From the NCBI GenBank assembly GCA_902802265.1, contig CADCLN010000017.1, positions 1-64,000 on the forward strand: a stretch of 64,000 bases of DNA, in the 5' to 3' direction. Source of the DNA: an uncultured Bacteroidales bacterium (lineage in GTDB: Bacteria > Bacteroidota > Bacteroidia > Bacteroidales > Bacteroidaceae). The position numbers were made by a program, and so were the translations under genes. The notes under the pieces are model-generated. The model saw only the letters and a list, made by a program, of their open reading frames with translations. It had not been told where the DNA came from and searched no databases. This document shows, one piece after another, positions 44,799 to 52,767 of the stretch. Every line of letters starts with the position of its first letter. Within the stretch, counting starts at the first letter, position 1.

Positions 44799-45512
44799 AT
44801 GAACAGGACAACCCCCGTGTTGGCTTTCTTGACCACCGCCACACTTATTCTCTCTTCGTGTGCGGAAAAATACAACATCATCGGCACCTCCATGCAGTCG
44901 GTCTATGATGGAAAAATGGTCTATCTCAACCATCTTATCGACGGAAAAGACACTTCTGTCGATTCTTGCGAAATTGTTCACGGACAATTCAACATGACGG
45001 GTTCGCTCGATTCCGTCATGTGTGTCACCCTCGACATGGGTGACTTCCATCTGCCCATTGTGCTCGAAAGCGGCGACATCAAGATTAGTTCAGGAGGCCT
45101 CTCCATCAAGGTGGAAGGCACACCGCTCAACGACCGACTTTACACGTTTCTTACCGCTCGCGACTCTCTCATCACCAAACTGAGCGACCTGCCACGCCGC
45201 GAAAGCCAGATGATACTTGAAGGCTACGACCACGACGACATCCTGCGAGCCCTAGGCGAAGAAGAAGCCACGCTGCGTTTGGCGATGGACAAACTTGAAA
45301 CAAATTTCATCACCGAGAATTTCGACAACGTGCTGGGCATAAGCTGGTTTATGGAACTCTGCAACAACACCTACCAGCGTTATGGCTACCCCAACACCAC
45401 ACCCCAGATAGATGACATCTACAGCCGTGCTCCCGAATCTTTTCGCAACAATTCCACCATCAAGGAGTACATGAAACTGTGCGAAGGGGAAATAAACACA
45501 TCCAATAAATGA
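44799..45512 (+). CDS. DUF4369-type lipoprotein
   Basis: 237 residues from ATG at 44799 (a GTG two codons earlier is possible). Lipobox LILSSCAEK predicts a lipoprotein. The mature part starts YNIIGTSMQSVYDGKMVYLNHLIDGKDTSVDSCEIVHGQFNMTGSL-like sequence, the DUF4369 domain usually placed ahead of thioredoxin domains in Bacteroidetes TlpA-type oxidoreductases. Here no thioredoxin domain or CxxC follows; the C-terminal ~110 residues are helical. So it is a stand-alone DUF4369 protein of unknown role. Confidence 0.8.
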   Translation: MNRTTPVLAFLTTATLILSSCAEKYNIIGTSMQSVYDGKMVYLNHLIDGKDTSVDSCEIVHGQFNMTGSLDSVMCVTLDMGDFHLPIVLESGDIKISSGGLSIKVEGTPLNDRLYTFLTARDSLITKLSDLPRRESQMILEGYDHDDILRALGEEEATLRLAMDKLETNFITENFDNVLGISWFMELCNNTYQRYGYPNTTPQIDDIYSRAPESFRNNSTIKEYMKLCEGEINTSNK

Positions 45513-45541
45513 AAAGCCTAAGTGGCAATGCATTGCCGTTG

Positions 45542-45713
45542 CCGTAGCACAGTTCTCCCACTTCAGTAGCACAGTTCTCCTACTTCAGTAGCACAGTTTT
45601 CCTACTTCAGCAGCACAGTTCTCTCACTTCAGTAGCAAAGTTTTCCTACTTCAGCAGCAAAGTTCTCCCACTTCGGTAGCACAGTTTTCCCACTTCAGTA
45701 CGAAAACTGTGCC
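45542..45713. repeat. Array of seven 22-bp units plus inverted cap (locus 3)
   Basis: Units start exactly every 22 bases from 45542 to 45674, sharing AGCACAGTTYTCCYACTT. They are followed at 45696-45713 by a partial inverted unit with GAAAACTGTGCC. GCACAGTTTTC (45679-45689) pairs perfectly with GAAAACTGTGC (45702-45712), closing the array with a hairpin. Confidence 0.92.
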
Positions 45714-45854
45714 GTTGATTTTATGGCTAATTCGTGTTTTTTCATTAAACATAAATGACCATGAATTAGCCACGAATTTTTGTTTCGGCCTGTATTGTTT
45801 TTGAAAAAAGGGCTTTTTCTTTCCAATAAATTTGCTTTTTCCGTTCCTATGTTA

Positions 45855-45862
45855 TACCTTTG
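45855..45862 (+). promoter_or_regulatory. -7 element TACCTTTG upstream of gene remnant and rfbA
   Basis: Exact match. It probably once served the remnant gene at 45898 and may now be the promoter of rfbA, giving a leader of about 190 bases. Confidence 0.6.
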
Positions 45863-45897
45863 CAGCAATTTAATACTATCTATAAATCGATACGATT

Positions 45898-45985
45898 ATG
45901 ACCTTTTCAACGATTTCTGCTGCTCCTTGCAGCCATTGTGCTGAGCTCTGGCAGCCAGGCACAAGTGATTAACCATTTACTATTT
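45898..45985 (+). pseudogene. Remnant of an exported-protein gene: start codon and signal peptide only
   Basis: After ATG at 45898, shifting frame after the first four bases reads PFQRFLLLLAAIVLSSGSQA followed by Q, a textbook signal peptide ending in an AQ cleavage site. In frame with the ATG it reads only a short meaningless peptide to a stop at 45967. The signal sequence breaks off into TTTACCA heptamers. It looks like a gene that lost everything after its signal peptide and took a frameshift. Confidence 0.55.
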
Positions 45986-46045
45986 ACCATTTACCATTTA
46001 CCATTTACTATATTCTTCATTCTTCATTCTTCATTCTTCATTTAA
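45969..46045. repeat. TTTACCA and ATTCTTC heptamer tracts before rfbA
   Basis: Five TTTACCA/TTTACTA units followed by four ATTCTTC units fill the space from the gene remnant almost to the rfbA start. Confidence 0.8.
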
Positions 46046-46059
46046 AAAATTAAAACAAC

Positions 46060-46953
46060 ATGAAAGGTATTGTATTAGCAGGCGGTTCGGGCACACGCCT
46101 TTACCCCATCACCAAGGGAGTGAGCAAACAGCTTATCCCGATTTTCGATAAACCCATGGTTTATTATCCCGTGAGTGTGTTGATGCTGGCGGGCATCCGC
46201 GACATCCTCATCATTTCCACTCCGTATGACTTGCCTGGCTTCAAGCGTCTCTTGGGAGACGGCAGCGACTACGGCGTACACTTTGAGTATGCCGAACAAC
46301 CTTCGCCCGACGGACTGGCACAGGCGTTCATCATTGGCGAGAAGTTCGTGGGCAATGACGATGTGTGCCTCGTGCTGGGCGACAACATCTTCCACGGTCG
46401 TGGCTTCTCGGGTATGCTGAAGGAGTGTGTGGAGAATGCTGCGAAGGGCAAGGCTTCTGTCTTTGGCTACTGGGTGCAGGACCCCGAGCGTTACGGCGTG
46501 GCTGAGTTTGACGAAGAGGGCAACTGCCTGAGCATCGAGGAAAAGCCGAAGGAACCGAAGTCGAACTTTGCCGTGGTGGGACTGTATTTCTATCCCAACA
46601 AAGTGGTGGAGGTTGCCAAGCACATCAAACCTTCGCCACGGGGCGAACTGGAAATCACCACGGTGAACCAGGAATTCCTGAAGGAGAAGAACCTGAAGGT
46701 GCAGCTGCTGGGCCGCGGCTTTGCCTGGCTGGACACGGGCACCCACGATTCACTCTCCGAAGCCAGTACGTTCATCGAGGTATTGGAGAAGCGCACGGGT
46801 TTGAAGATTGCTTGTCTGGAAGGCATCGCTTATCATCAGGGCTGGATTACTACCGAGAAGCTGCGCGAACTGGCTCAGCCGATGATTAAGAATCAGTATG
46901 GACAGTATCTGCTGAAACTGGCCGACACGAAATATTTCGGAGAGGTTAAGTAG
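46060..46953 (+). CDS. rfbA: Glucose-1-phosphate thymidylyltransferase
   Basis: 297 residues: [24 protein letters not shown] (nucleotide loop), [29 protein letters not shown], and [13 protein letters not shown]. It makes dTDP-glucose, first step to dTDP-rhamnose. The other rfb genes (B, C, D) are not adjacent. Confidence 0.97.
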   Translation: MKGIVLAGGSGTRLYPITKGVSKQLIPIFDKPMVYYPVSVLMLAGIRDILIISTPYDLPGFKRLLGDGSDYGVHFEYAEQPSPDGLAQAFIIGEKFVGNDDVCLVLGDNIFHGRGFSGMLKECVENAAKGKASVFGYWVQDPERYGVAEFDEEGNCLSIEEKPKEPKSNFAVVGLYFYPNKVVEVAKHIKPSPRGELEITTVNQEFLKEKNLKVQLLGRGFAWLDTGTHDSLSEASTFIEVLEKRTGLKIACLEGIAYHQGWITTEKLRELAQPMIKNQYGQYLLKLADTKYFGEVK

Positions 46954-46982
46954 GACTCGGATTACTCGTTTTTTTTGACTAC

Positions 46983-47023
46983 GAACCTTTAGCTCGACGA
47001 AGTCAATTTAACGAACCTTTAGC
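46983..47023. repeat. Short dispersed repeat with CTCGACGAAGTCA core
   Basis: ACGAACCTTTAGCTCGACGA... occurs here and, inverted, at 17553-17588; the CTCGACGAAGTCA core is also the end of the 95-bp element. Confidence 0.7.
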
Positions 47024-47028
47024 GAACA

Positions 47029-48417
47029 ATGTATTACTCAGATTTCAAGGCCTTTAGTTTTCCCTCGAAAGGGAGAGTTAGAGAGAATCTTCTCTGTGTC
47101 CTTTGTCTTTTTTGTGCCCTCTGTGCCCCCTGCGAGGCCCAGGAGTATCGGGAGACAGTTATTACGGATGCGCCGTTCCCAATGAAACCTATCAAGGAGT
47201 TTATCTTTCCCGAAAAGATGTTCCCCATTACGAAGTATGGGGCAAAAGCGGATGGCAAGACACTTTGCACGAAGGCTTTTCAGCGGGCAATGGCTGCCTG
47301 CAACAAGGCGGGCGGCGGCTATGTGGTGGTGCCAGCAGGTAAATGGCTGACGGGAGCCATCCATTTCAAGTCGAATTGCAATCTGCGTTTAGAGGCAGGG
47401 GCTGTGGTGGAGTTTACGGACAATCCCAAGGACTATCTGCCTGCTGTGCATACGACGTGGGAGGGTGTGGAGTGTTACAACTATTCGCCCCTGATCTATG
47501 CATACGATTGTGAGAATGTTGCCATTTCGGGTACAGGCAAACTGGCTCCACGGATGACGTACTGGAAGACGTGGTTCAGTCGTCCGAAGTCGCACGTCGA
47601 AGCAACACGGCGGCTATATACCTGGTGTTCGGAGTATGCCGACATGCAGGTGCGACAGGTGGCAGACACACTCAGCCGTATGCGTCCGCACCTGATTCAG
47701 TTCAACCGTTGCAAGAATGTGCTTTTGGAGAACTTCACCATTCGCGAAAGTCCTTTCTGGACCATACATATATATATGTGTGACGGCGGCATTGCCCGTG
47801 GACTGGATGTCTATGCACACGGACACAATAACGACGGCATCGACATCGACATGACGAAGAACTTCCTGGTGGAGAATTGCCAGTTTGACCAGGGCGACGA
47901 TGCTGTCGTCATCAAGGCGGGGCGCAATCAGGATGCTTGGCGGCTGAATTGTCCCACGGAGAACATCGTCATCAGGAACTGCACCATTCACAAGGGGCAT
48001 ACCTTGCTGGGCATTGGTTCGGAACTGTCGGGCGGCATTCGCAATGTGTATATGACGAACTGCAAGATGGATGGTTCGGTGCTGCGTCTTTACTATGTGA
48101 AGACAAACCATCGGCGTGGTGGTTTCGTGGAGAATGTTTGGCTGAAGGGAGCCAAGGTGAACTATTGCCAGGAAGTCATTGCGCTGACTACCGACGTGGT
48201 GTATCAATGGAAAGACTTCCCTGACTATGAAACCCGCATTACCCGCATTGACGGTCTCCACATAGAAGACGTGCAGGTGGACTCCTGCGACAAAGTGATT
48301 ACGTTGATGGGTGACCAGCGTCTGCCTGTCAAGAATGTCACTATCAAGAATGTGAAGGTGGGAAAGTATAAGAAGAAGTTCTGCGAAGTGGAGAATGTGG
48401 AAAATATAGAACTGTAA
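47029..48417 (+). CDS. GH28 polygalacturonase-type pectinase, exported
   Basis: 462 residues. The parallel beta-helix GH28 core starts at FPITKYGAKADGKTLCTKAF (about 65); catalytic motifs NNDGIDIDM (NxD), QFDQGDDAVVIKAG (GDD) and KGHTLLGIGSE (GHG-like) follow in order around 265-330. It cuts homogalacturonan or rhamnogalacturonan. The signal peptide (NLLCVLCLFCALCAPCEAQ) is odd: it and the preceding residues are encoded by repeat-like DNA (CCTTTGTC, TTTGTGCCCTCTGTGCCCC), and the ATG borders the 46983 repeat. Confidence 0.9.
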   Translation: MYYSDFKAFSFPSKGRVRENLLCVLCLFCALCAPCEAQEYRETVITDAPFPMKPIKEFIFPEKMFPITKYGAKADGKTLCTKAFQRAMAACNKAGGGYVVVPAGKWLTGAIHFKSNCNLRLEAGAVVEFTDNPKDYLPAVHTTWEGVECYNYSPLIYAYDCENVAISGTGKLAPRMTYWKTWFSRPKSHVEATRRLYTWCSEYADMQVRQVADTLSRMRPHLIQFNRCKNVLLENFTIRESPFWTIHIYMCDGGIARGLDVYAHGHNNDGIDIDMTKNFLVENCQFDQGDDAVVIKAGRNQDAWRLNCPTENIVIRNCTIHKGHTLLGIGSELSGGIRNVYMTNCKMDGSVLRLYYVKTNHRRGGFVENVWLKGAKVNYCQEVIALTTDVVYQWKDFPDYETRITRIDGLHIEDVQVDSCDKVITLMGDQRLPVKNVTIKNVKVGKYKKKFCEVENVENIEL

Positions 48418-48436
48418 AAAGAGAGTAAAAGGTTAA

Positions 48437-48465
48437 AAGGGGATGGTATTATCCTTTTTATTTAA
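48437..48465 (+). terminator. Weak intrinsic terminator after the GH28 gene
   Basis: GGAT, loop GGTATT, ATCC, flanked by AAAAGG and a T run. Short stem, so uncertain. Confidence 0.35.
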
Positions 48466-48522
48466 CAATTCCTTTTTAACTTTTAACTTTTGCAGGATAA
48501 TAGGTTTGCTTAAACCTTCGTT

Positions 48523-48567
48523 TTAGTGTTGTGTCTAAGGTTTGTATTCTCTTAGGCACAACACTAA
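48523..48567 (+). promoter_or_regulatory. 17-bp leader hairpin ahead of the carbohydrate-binding lipoprotein
   Basis: TTAGTGTTGTGTCTAAG (48523-48539) pairs with 48551-48567 with one G-U and an 11-base loop. It ends 28 bases before the ATG. Without a T run it is more likely a regulatory or stability element than a terminator. Confidence 0.55.
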
Positions 48568-48595
48568 CTATTTACCTATTAACAACCCTTATTCT

Positions 48596-50500
48596 ATGTA
48601 CACTAAATTATTGATTCCAATTGGAATGCTATTGTGTTTTGTGGCTTGTACGAAAGATGATGAGTCAGATGACTTTACATTTGCAAATGGCAATGCTGCC
48701 ACAAATGTTGCAAGTCTTACTGTTGATGCTGGCGATGATTTTGAAATGTTTTCCGTAGAACTGAATGCTGCAGCCCTCGCCGAAGCGGAAACCATTCCTG
48801 CTGATGCCACCAATGAAAGCTATGAAGACTATGTGGAGAACGAGGACGCGTGGAAAAACAATTTTACGCTGACTTTTACGGACAACGATGTGGCCATAGA
48901 GGGCTATGACGAAAGTGACACCGATTTTTTGTTTGCGAAGGATGGTGCCCACTTGACGGTCATAGCTCAAAAGAAAGCACATTACATTCTGAAAGGTGCG
49001 TCTGCCGATGGTTCGCTGACAATCATGGGTGAAGAAAAGAAAGCTTGGGTGGAATTGGCGGGATTGACATTGACCAATCCCACAGGATCTGCCCTGCAGA
49101 AGTTGGTTGATAAGCGTATGTTCTTGACGGTAGATGATGGTACTGCCAATACACTCTGCGACGGTTCAATTTATACGGACGACACCCAGAAGGGAACTGT
49201 TTATTCCAAAGGAAAACTGATTATTAATGGTACGGGACTGTTGAACATCAAGTCGGTGGGCACAAATAAAAATGGCTTGCACAGCAGCGACTACATCCGT
49301 TTTCGTAAGAATACGAATATCGGCATCTATGCAACGACAAAGAATGCCGTGCGTGGTGTTGACGGCATCCTGATAGACGGCGGTGTGCTGAACATTACGG
49401 TGAGTAGTGCAGCAGGTAAGGGACTTTCCACAGATGGCTATATGGAGGTGAATGGTGGGCGTACTACGGTTATCACCACTGGAGGCGGTGTGTATGAAGA
49501 CGGCGAAACCTCAGCCTGTGCCTGTATCAAAACGGATAGTATCTTTCGCATGAATGCTGGCGAACTCTGGCTGAAGAGTACGGGGCAGGGCGGAAAAGGA
49601 ATCAGTAGTGACCAGGAGATTTATCTGAACGGCGGAACTGTGCGTGTCATCACAACAGGTACACGCTATACCTATGGTAGCACTTCATCCGGAGGTGGAC
49701 GCGGTGGTGACATGGGTGGCAGTTCATCTTCTGCCAACCGTACATCACCCAAGGGAATAAAGGGAGATAAGAATCTTTATATCTCAGGTGGTGACATTGC
49801 TGTGAGGTGTACAGGCGGAGAAGGGAGCGAGGGAATAGAAAGCAAGGCTGCCGTGGTCATTTCTGGCGGCGTGATTCAGGCCAGTTGCTACGATGACTGT
49901 ATTAATGCCAAGTCAAGTCTCGGGGTCAGTGGCGGCAAGGTGTATGCTTACAGTTCCAACAATGACGGCATAGACTCGAATGGTACGCTTTCTATTTCTG
50001 ATGGAGTGGTTGTCGCTTCGGGTACCAACACCCCCGAAGAAGGTATTGACTGTGATCAGAATAATTTTGTCATAACTGGTGGTTATGTCATCGGCGTAGG
50101 TGGTGCATCCAGTACACCGACAGCCAGCAGTTGCACACAACCTTCGGTCATCTATGGAGGCAGTGGTACACAGGGTACAGTGGTTACACTGGTCGATGCG
50201 AATGGAGCGCATGTGCTTTCTTACACCATTCCGCGCACTTACAGCCAGATGACAATGCTTGTCAGCAGTCCGTCACTTTCCAAGGACAATACCTATTATC
50301 TTTATGCGGGTGCGACCTTGACAGGCACTTCTGCCTTTCATGGTCTGTTGACCGATGGATCGCTCTCCAGCTTAGGCACATCGCTCGGTTCTGCCACACT
50401 CAGTAGCATGGTCGTGACGGTTGGCAATGTCGGTGGAGGCATGGGAGGCAACCCTATGGGCGGAGGAGGTATGCCTGGCGATTTTGGCGGTCGCAAATAG
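48596..50500 (+). CDS. Carbohydrate-binding-domain lipoprotein (Cthe_2159-like)
   Basis: 634 residues from ATG at 48596. Lipobox LLCFVACTK marks a lipoprotein. The main region is a right-handed beta-helix with recurring KGxSxDGYMEVNGG, GGKGISSDQEIYLNGG, GSEGIESKAAVVISGG, NDGIDSNGTLSISDG ladders, as in the Cthe_2159 family of calcium- and polygalacturonate-binding proteins. It ends in a glycine/methionine-rich tail (GGGMGGNPMGGGGMPG). Placed just after a GH28 pectinase it may capture pectin at the cell surface. The frame opens 18 codons earlier, but the lipobox spacing favours this start. Confidence 0.85.
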   Translation: MYTKLLIPIGMLLCFVACTKDDESDDFTFANGNAATNVASLTVDAGDDFEMFSVELNAAALAEAETIPADATNESYEDYVENEDAWKNNFTLTFTDNDVAIEGYDESDTDFLFAKDGAHLTVIAQKKAHYILKGASADGSLTIMGEEKKAWVELAGLTLTNPTGSALQKLVDKRMFLTVDDGTANTLCDGSIYTDDTQKGTVYSKGKLIINGTGLLNIKSVGTNKNGLHSSDYIRFRKNTNIGIYATTKNAVRGVDGILIDGGVLNITVSSAAGKGLSTDGYMEVNGGRTTVITTGGGVYEDGETSACACIKTDSIFRMNAGELWLKSTGQGGKGISSDQEIYLNGGTVRVITTGTRYTYGSTSSGGGRGGDMGGSSSSANRTSPKGIKGDKNLYISGGDIAVRCTGGEGSEGIESKAAVVISGGVIQASCYDDCINAKSSLGVSGGKVYAYSSNNDGIDSNGTLSISDGVVVASGTNTPEEGIDCDQNNFVITGGYVIGVGGASSTPTASSCTQPSVIYGGSGTQGTVVTLVDANGAHVLSYTIPRTYSQMTMLVSSPSLSKDNTYYLYAGATLTGTSAFHGLLTDGSLSSLGTSLGSATLSSMVVTVGNVGGGMGGNPMGGGGMPGDFGGRK

Positions 50501-50504
50501 TCTC

Positions 50505-51803
50505 TCACATCACCAATTCCTTGCAGAACTTATCTTGAAACTCGCGGGCATCGGCCACGGGCATGTCTATGTTGAGAATGACAAAGGCGTACCAGTGGCC
50601 GTTGCTGCCTTTGGCATAGCCTGCCAAACCGCTGCCGCCGATGGTGACAAGGGTGCCCGTCTTGCAGAAGATTTTGCCGACACAGGGCGTGTTTTCCATG
50701 CGGAAAATCAAGGTGCCTGTGCGTTCTCCGCAGGCGGGGCTTGGGAGGGCTTCATGAATGAAGTAACGGAAGATGGGCTTTTCCTTGTAGGCATAGCGCA
50801 GCAGGTGTATCAGGAAGGCCGCGGTCAGGCGGTTGTCTGGCGAAAGTCCGCTGCCGTCGTTGATGACAAGTCCCGAAGTGGGGTAGTCGATGTCCAGTTC
50901 GTGCTTCATAAAGGTGTGAAGCACATTTCCCTCGTAAAGCCTTCCATAGACATGGTTCAGATGCCAATAGAGCGCATCTGCCTTGATGTTGCTGGAGTGT
51001 AGCAGCATGGGGGTGATGACCTCGGTGAGTCGGTGTGGGACGTCGGTCAGCAGGGTGGCACCACATTCGGCCATGTCGATGGCAAGTCGGTGGCACAGCG
51101 GACTGTTTTCGGAGTCGTGTGCAGCGATGTCGTGTCCTGCAAAGAGTGGATTTTCCTTGAACTGTATGCCTTGTGCTGCCAGTTGCGCAAGGAACTCACG
51201 CTGGACATGCTTTTCACCTTTCAGCAGGATGGGCAACCGGTTGTAGGGAATGTCCCACGACTTGGCAGAGGGGTGTGCTTTCAGGGTGTCGGTTTTTGCC
51301 AAATCGAAGATGATGTCGCCTTCAATGCGTCGAATGCCTCGGTCTTTGAGTGCCTGGGCAAAACCTTCAAACGTTTCAAACAGCGGGTCGTCGTCGGTCT
51401 GCACAATCACACTGCCGTAGAGGATGCCTTGTTGTATGTCGCCCTTGATGCTCAGTCGGTTGTGGAACTCATAGTCCATGCCCATATACTTCAGTGCTGC
51501 CACCGCAGTAAGCAGTTTCAGACACGAAGCTGGAGGAATGTGTTCCTGATCTCGGAAGGCATAGAGGGGTTCGCCGAGGGTCAAGTCAAATACGCTGATG
51601 CTCAGTTGTTCATCAGTCATTCGCTGTTTGTGATGAACGGCATGGTCCAACCGTTCTGCCAATAGGGTGTCCAGTTCGTAACGGGTGATGCTGTCGCTGT
51701 CTTGTTCAGAAGCATTCCGCTTCGTCCCGCAGCCGCCACAGCTGCCTAAGCAGAGTGGCATGGTGAATAATACCATGTACCATATACAAATTTTATTTAC
51801 CAT
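50505..51803 (-). CDS. dacB: D-alanyl-D-alanine carboxypeptidase/endopeptidase, PBP4 type (lipoprotein)
   Basis: 432 residues. The serine-protease triad of the S13 family is intact: PPASCLKLL (SxxK, nucleophile), HSSNIKADAL (SxN) and CKTGTLVTIGG (KTG). It trims or cleaves peptidoglycan cross-links in the periplasm. A lipobox (LCLGSCGG) suggests membrane anchoring. The first codons (MVNKICIWYMVLF) are encoded by ATGGTAAATAAA-type repeat DNA; internal ATG codons at residues 10 and 15 are possible original starts. Its 3' end faces the lipoprotein gene with only 4 bases between. Confidence 0.92.
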   Translation of the reverse strand: MVNKICIWYMVLFTMPLCLGSCGGCGTKRNASEQDSDSITRYELDTLLAERLDHAVHHKQRMTDEQLSISVFDLTLGEPLYAFRDQEHIPPASCLKLLTAVAALKYMGMDYEFHNRLSIKGDIQQGILYGSVIVQTDDDPLFETFEGFAQALKDRGIRRIEGDIIFDLAKTDTLKAHPSAKSWDIPYNRLPILLKGEKHVQREFLAQLAAQGIQFKENPLFAGHDIAAHDSENSPLCHRLAIDMAECGATLLTDVPHRLTEVITPMLLHSSNIKADALYWHLNHVYGRLYEGNVLHTFMKHELDIDYPTSGLVINDGSGLSPDNRLTAAFLIHLLRYAYKEKPIFRYFIHEALPSPACGERTGTLIFRMENTPCVGKIFCKTGTLVTIGGSGLAGYAKGSNGHWYAFVILNIDMPVADAREFQDKFCKELVM

Positions 51804-51842
51804 TTTAAGAGGGGGGGCTCAGAGGGGGTCTGGGGCTTATTT
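51785..51842. repeat. TTTACCATTT and AGAGGGGGGCTC/AGAGGGGGTC tract
   Basis: Short G-rich near-repeats (AGAGGGGGGCTCAGAGGGGG) lie between dacB and the patatin gene, next to TTTACCA words. Confidence 0.65.
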
Positions 51843-51847
51843 ACTAT

Positions 51848-52705
51848 TTACTTTGTTCCTAAAAACGTTTTGATTTTTTCCAAATATGCTTCGCCTTGTG
51901 TTCGTCCCGTCAGATAGACACGGCGAAGTTCTGCCGGCTTCTTTTCGGTACGGCGGATATGCAGCGGTTCGTCGGGGAAGATGAGCAGCACATTGCCAGC
52001 CTGTTCTTCCTTGTAGAGGTAGTCCAATTGTGCATTGTACATGTTGTGTCGCCGAGCCATGATTTCTGCTACTTTGGGGTATTTCCGCATAAACAACCGA
52101 AACAGCGGAACGAGGCGAGAAGGTTTTTTCCTGAAACCGCGTGGCTGGGTCAGGATGACGATGTTGCGGTCATAACCCAGTTGCTGTGTATGTTGCAGGG
52201 GAATGCTGTCAACCATGCCGCCGTCGAGCAGCAGTTTGCCATCCAGCAGAATGGGTTTTGAGACAAGGGGCATGGACGATGTGGCTCGAATCCATTCCAG
52301 GGCTTCGTAGTCGATGTGGGTGAGTTGCCGATAGACAGGTTTTCCCGTCTGAATGTCGGTGCATACAAGATGAAACGCCGTAGGGTCTTTTTCAAAGGTC
52401 TCGATGTCGAACACGTCAATCTCGGTCGGTACGGTGTGATAGCAGAAGGTGGCATCGAACAGGTTTCCTGTGCGCCACCAGTTTCGCAGACTCATGTAGC
52501 GAGGGTCGCTCATCAGTGCGGCATTGTATCGCAAGGCCCGCCCTGGCTGATGGGATTTGTAGTTGCATCCGAAACAGGCTCCTGCCGATACACCCACTAT
52601 GCCATCTACCTTGATGCCTTGTTCGCACATCAAATCAACTATGCCCATCGTGAACATACCACGCATTCCGCCGCCTTCGAGTACTAAACCAACTTTATTT
52701 ACCAT
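51848..52705 (-). CDS. Patatin-like phospholipase
   Basis: 285 residues: oxyanion loop LVLEGGGMRGMF, nucleophile GVSAGACFG (GxSxG), and the catalytic aspartate in LLDGGMVDSIP. The order and lengths fit the YjjU-like cytoplasmic branch of patatin lipases. The start ATG lies in ATGGTAAATAAA, identical to the TTTACCA repeat in reverse, and no other ATG precedes the conserved core. Confidence 0.9.
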   Translation of the reverse strand: MVNKVGLVLEGGGMRGMFTMGIVDLMCEQGIKVDGIVGVSAGACFGCNYKSHQPGRALRYNAALMSDPRYMSLRNWWRTGNLFDATFCYHTVPTEIDVFDIETFEKDPTAFHLVCTDIQTGKPVYRQLTHIDYEALEWIRATSSMPLVSKPILLDGKLLLDGGMVDSIPLQHTQQLGYDRNIVILTQPRGFRKKPSRLVPLFRLFMRKYPKVAEIMARRHNMYNAQLDYLYKEEQAGNVLLIFPDEPLHIRRTEKKPAELRRVYLTGRTQGEAYLEKIKTFLGTK

Positions 52706-52755
52706 TTTCCAATTTTATTTACCATTTACCATATTCTTCATTTAGAGGGGGTCTT
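52695..52755. repeat. TTTACCA/ATTCTTC/AGAGGGGGTC tract
   Basis: Three of the window's repeat words are joined here, immediately upstream of the patatin ATG on its coding strand. Confidence 0.7.
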
Positions 52756-52767
52756 TTTTCCCCTTTT

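Larger units (their letters stand above)
45513..46059. other. 547-bp intergenic region: palindrome, 22-bp array, promoter, gene remnant, heptamers
   Basis: GGCAATGCATTGCC (45524-45537) is a perfect palindrome at the array's edge. Beyond the array, 45714-45850 shows ATTAGCCA words (AATTAGCCACGAATT) and nothing coding. The rest is listed separately. Confidence 0.7.
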
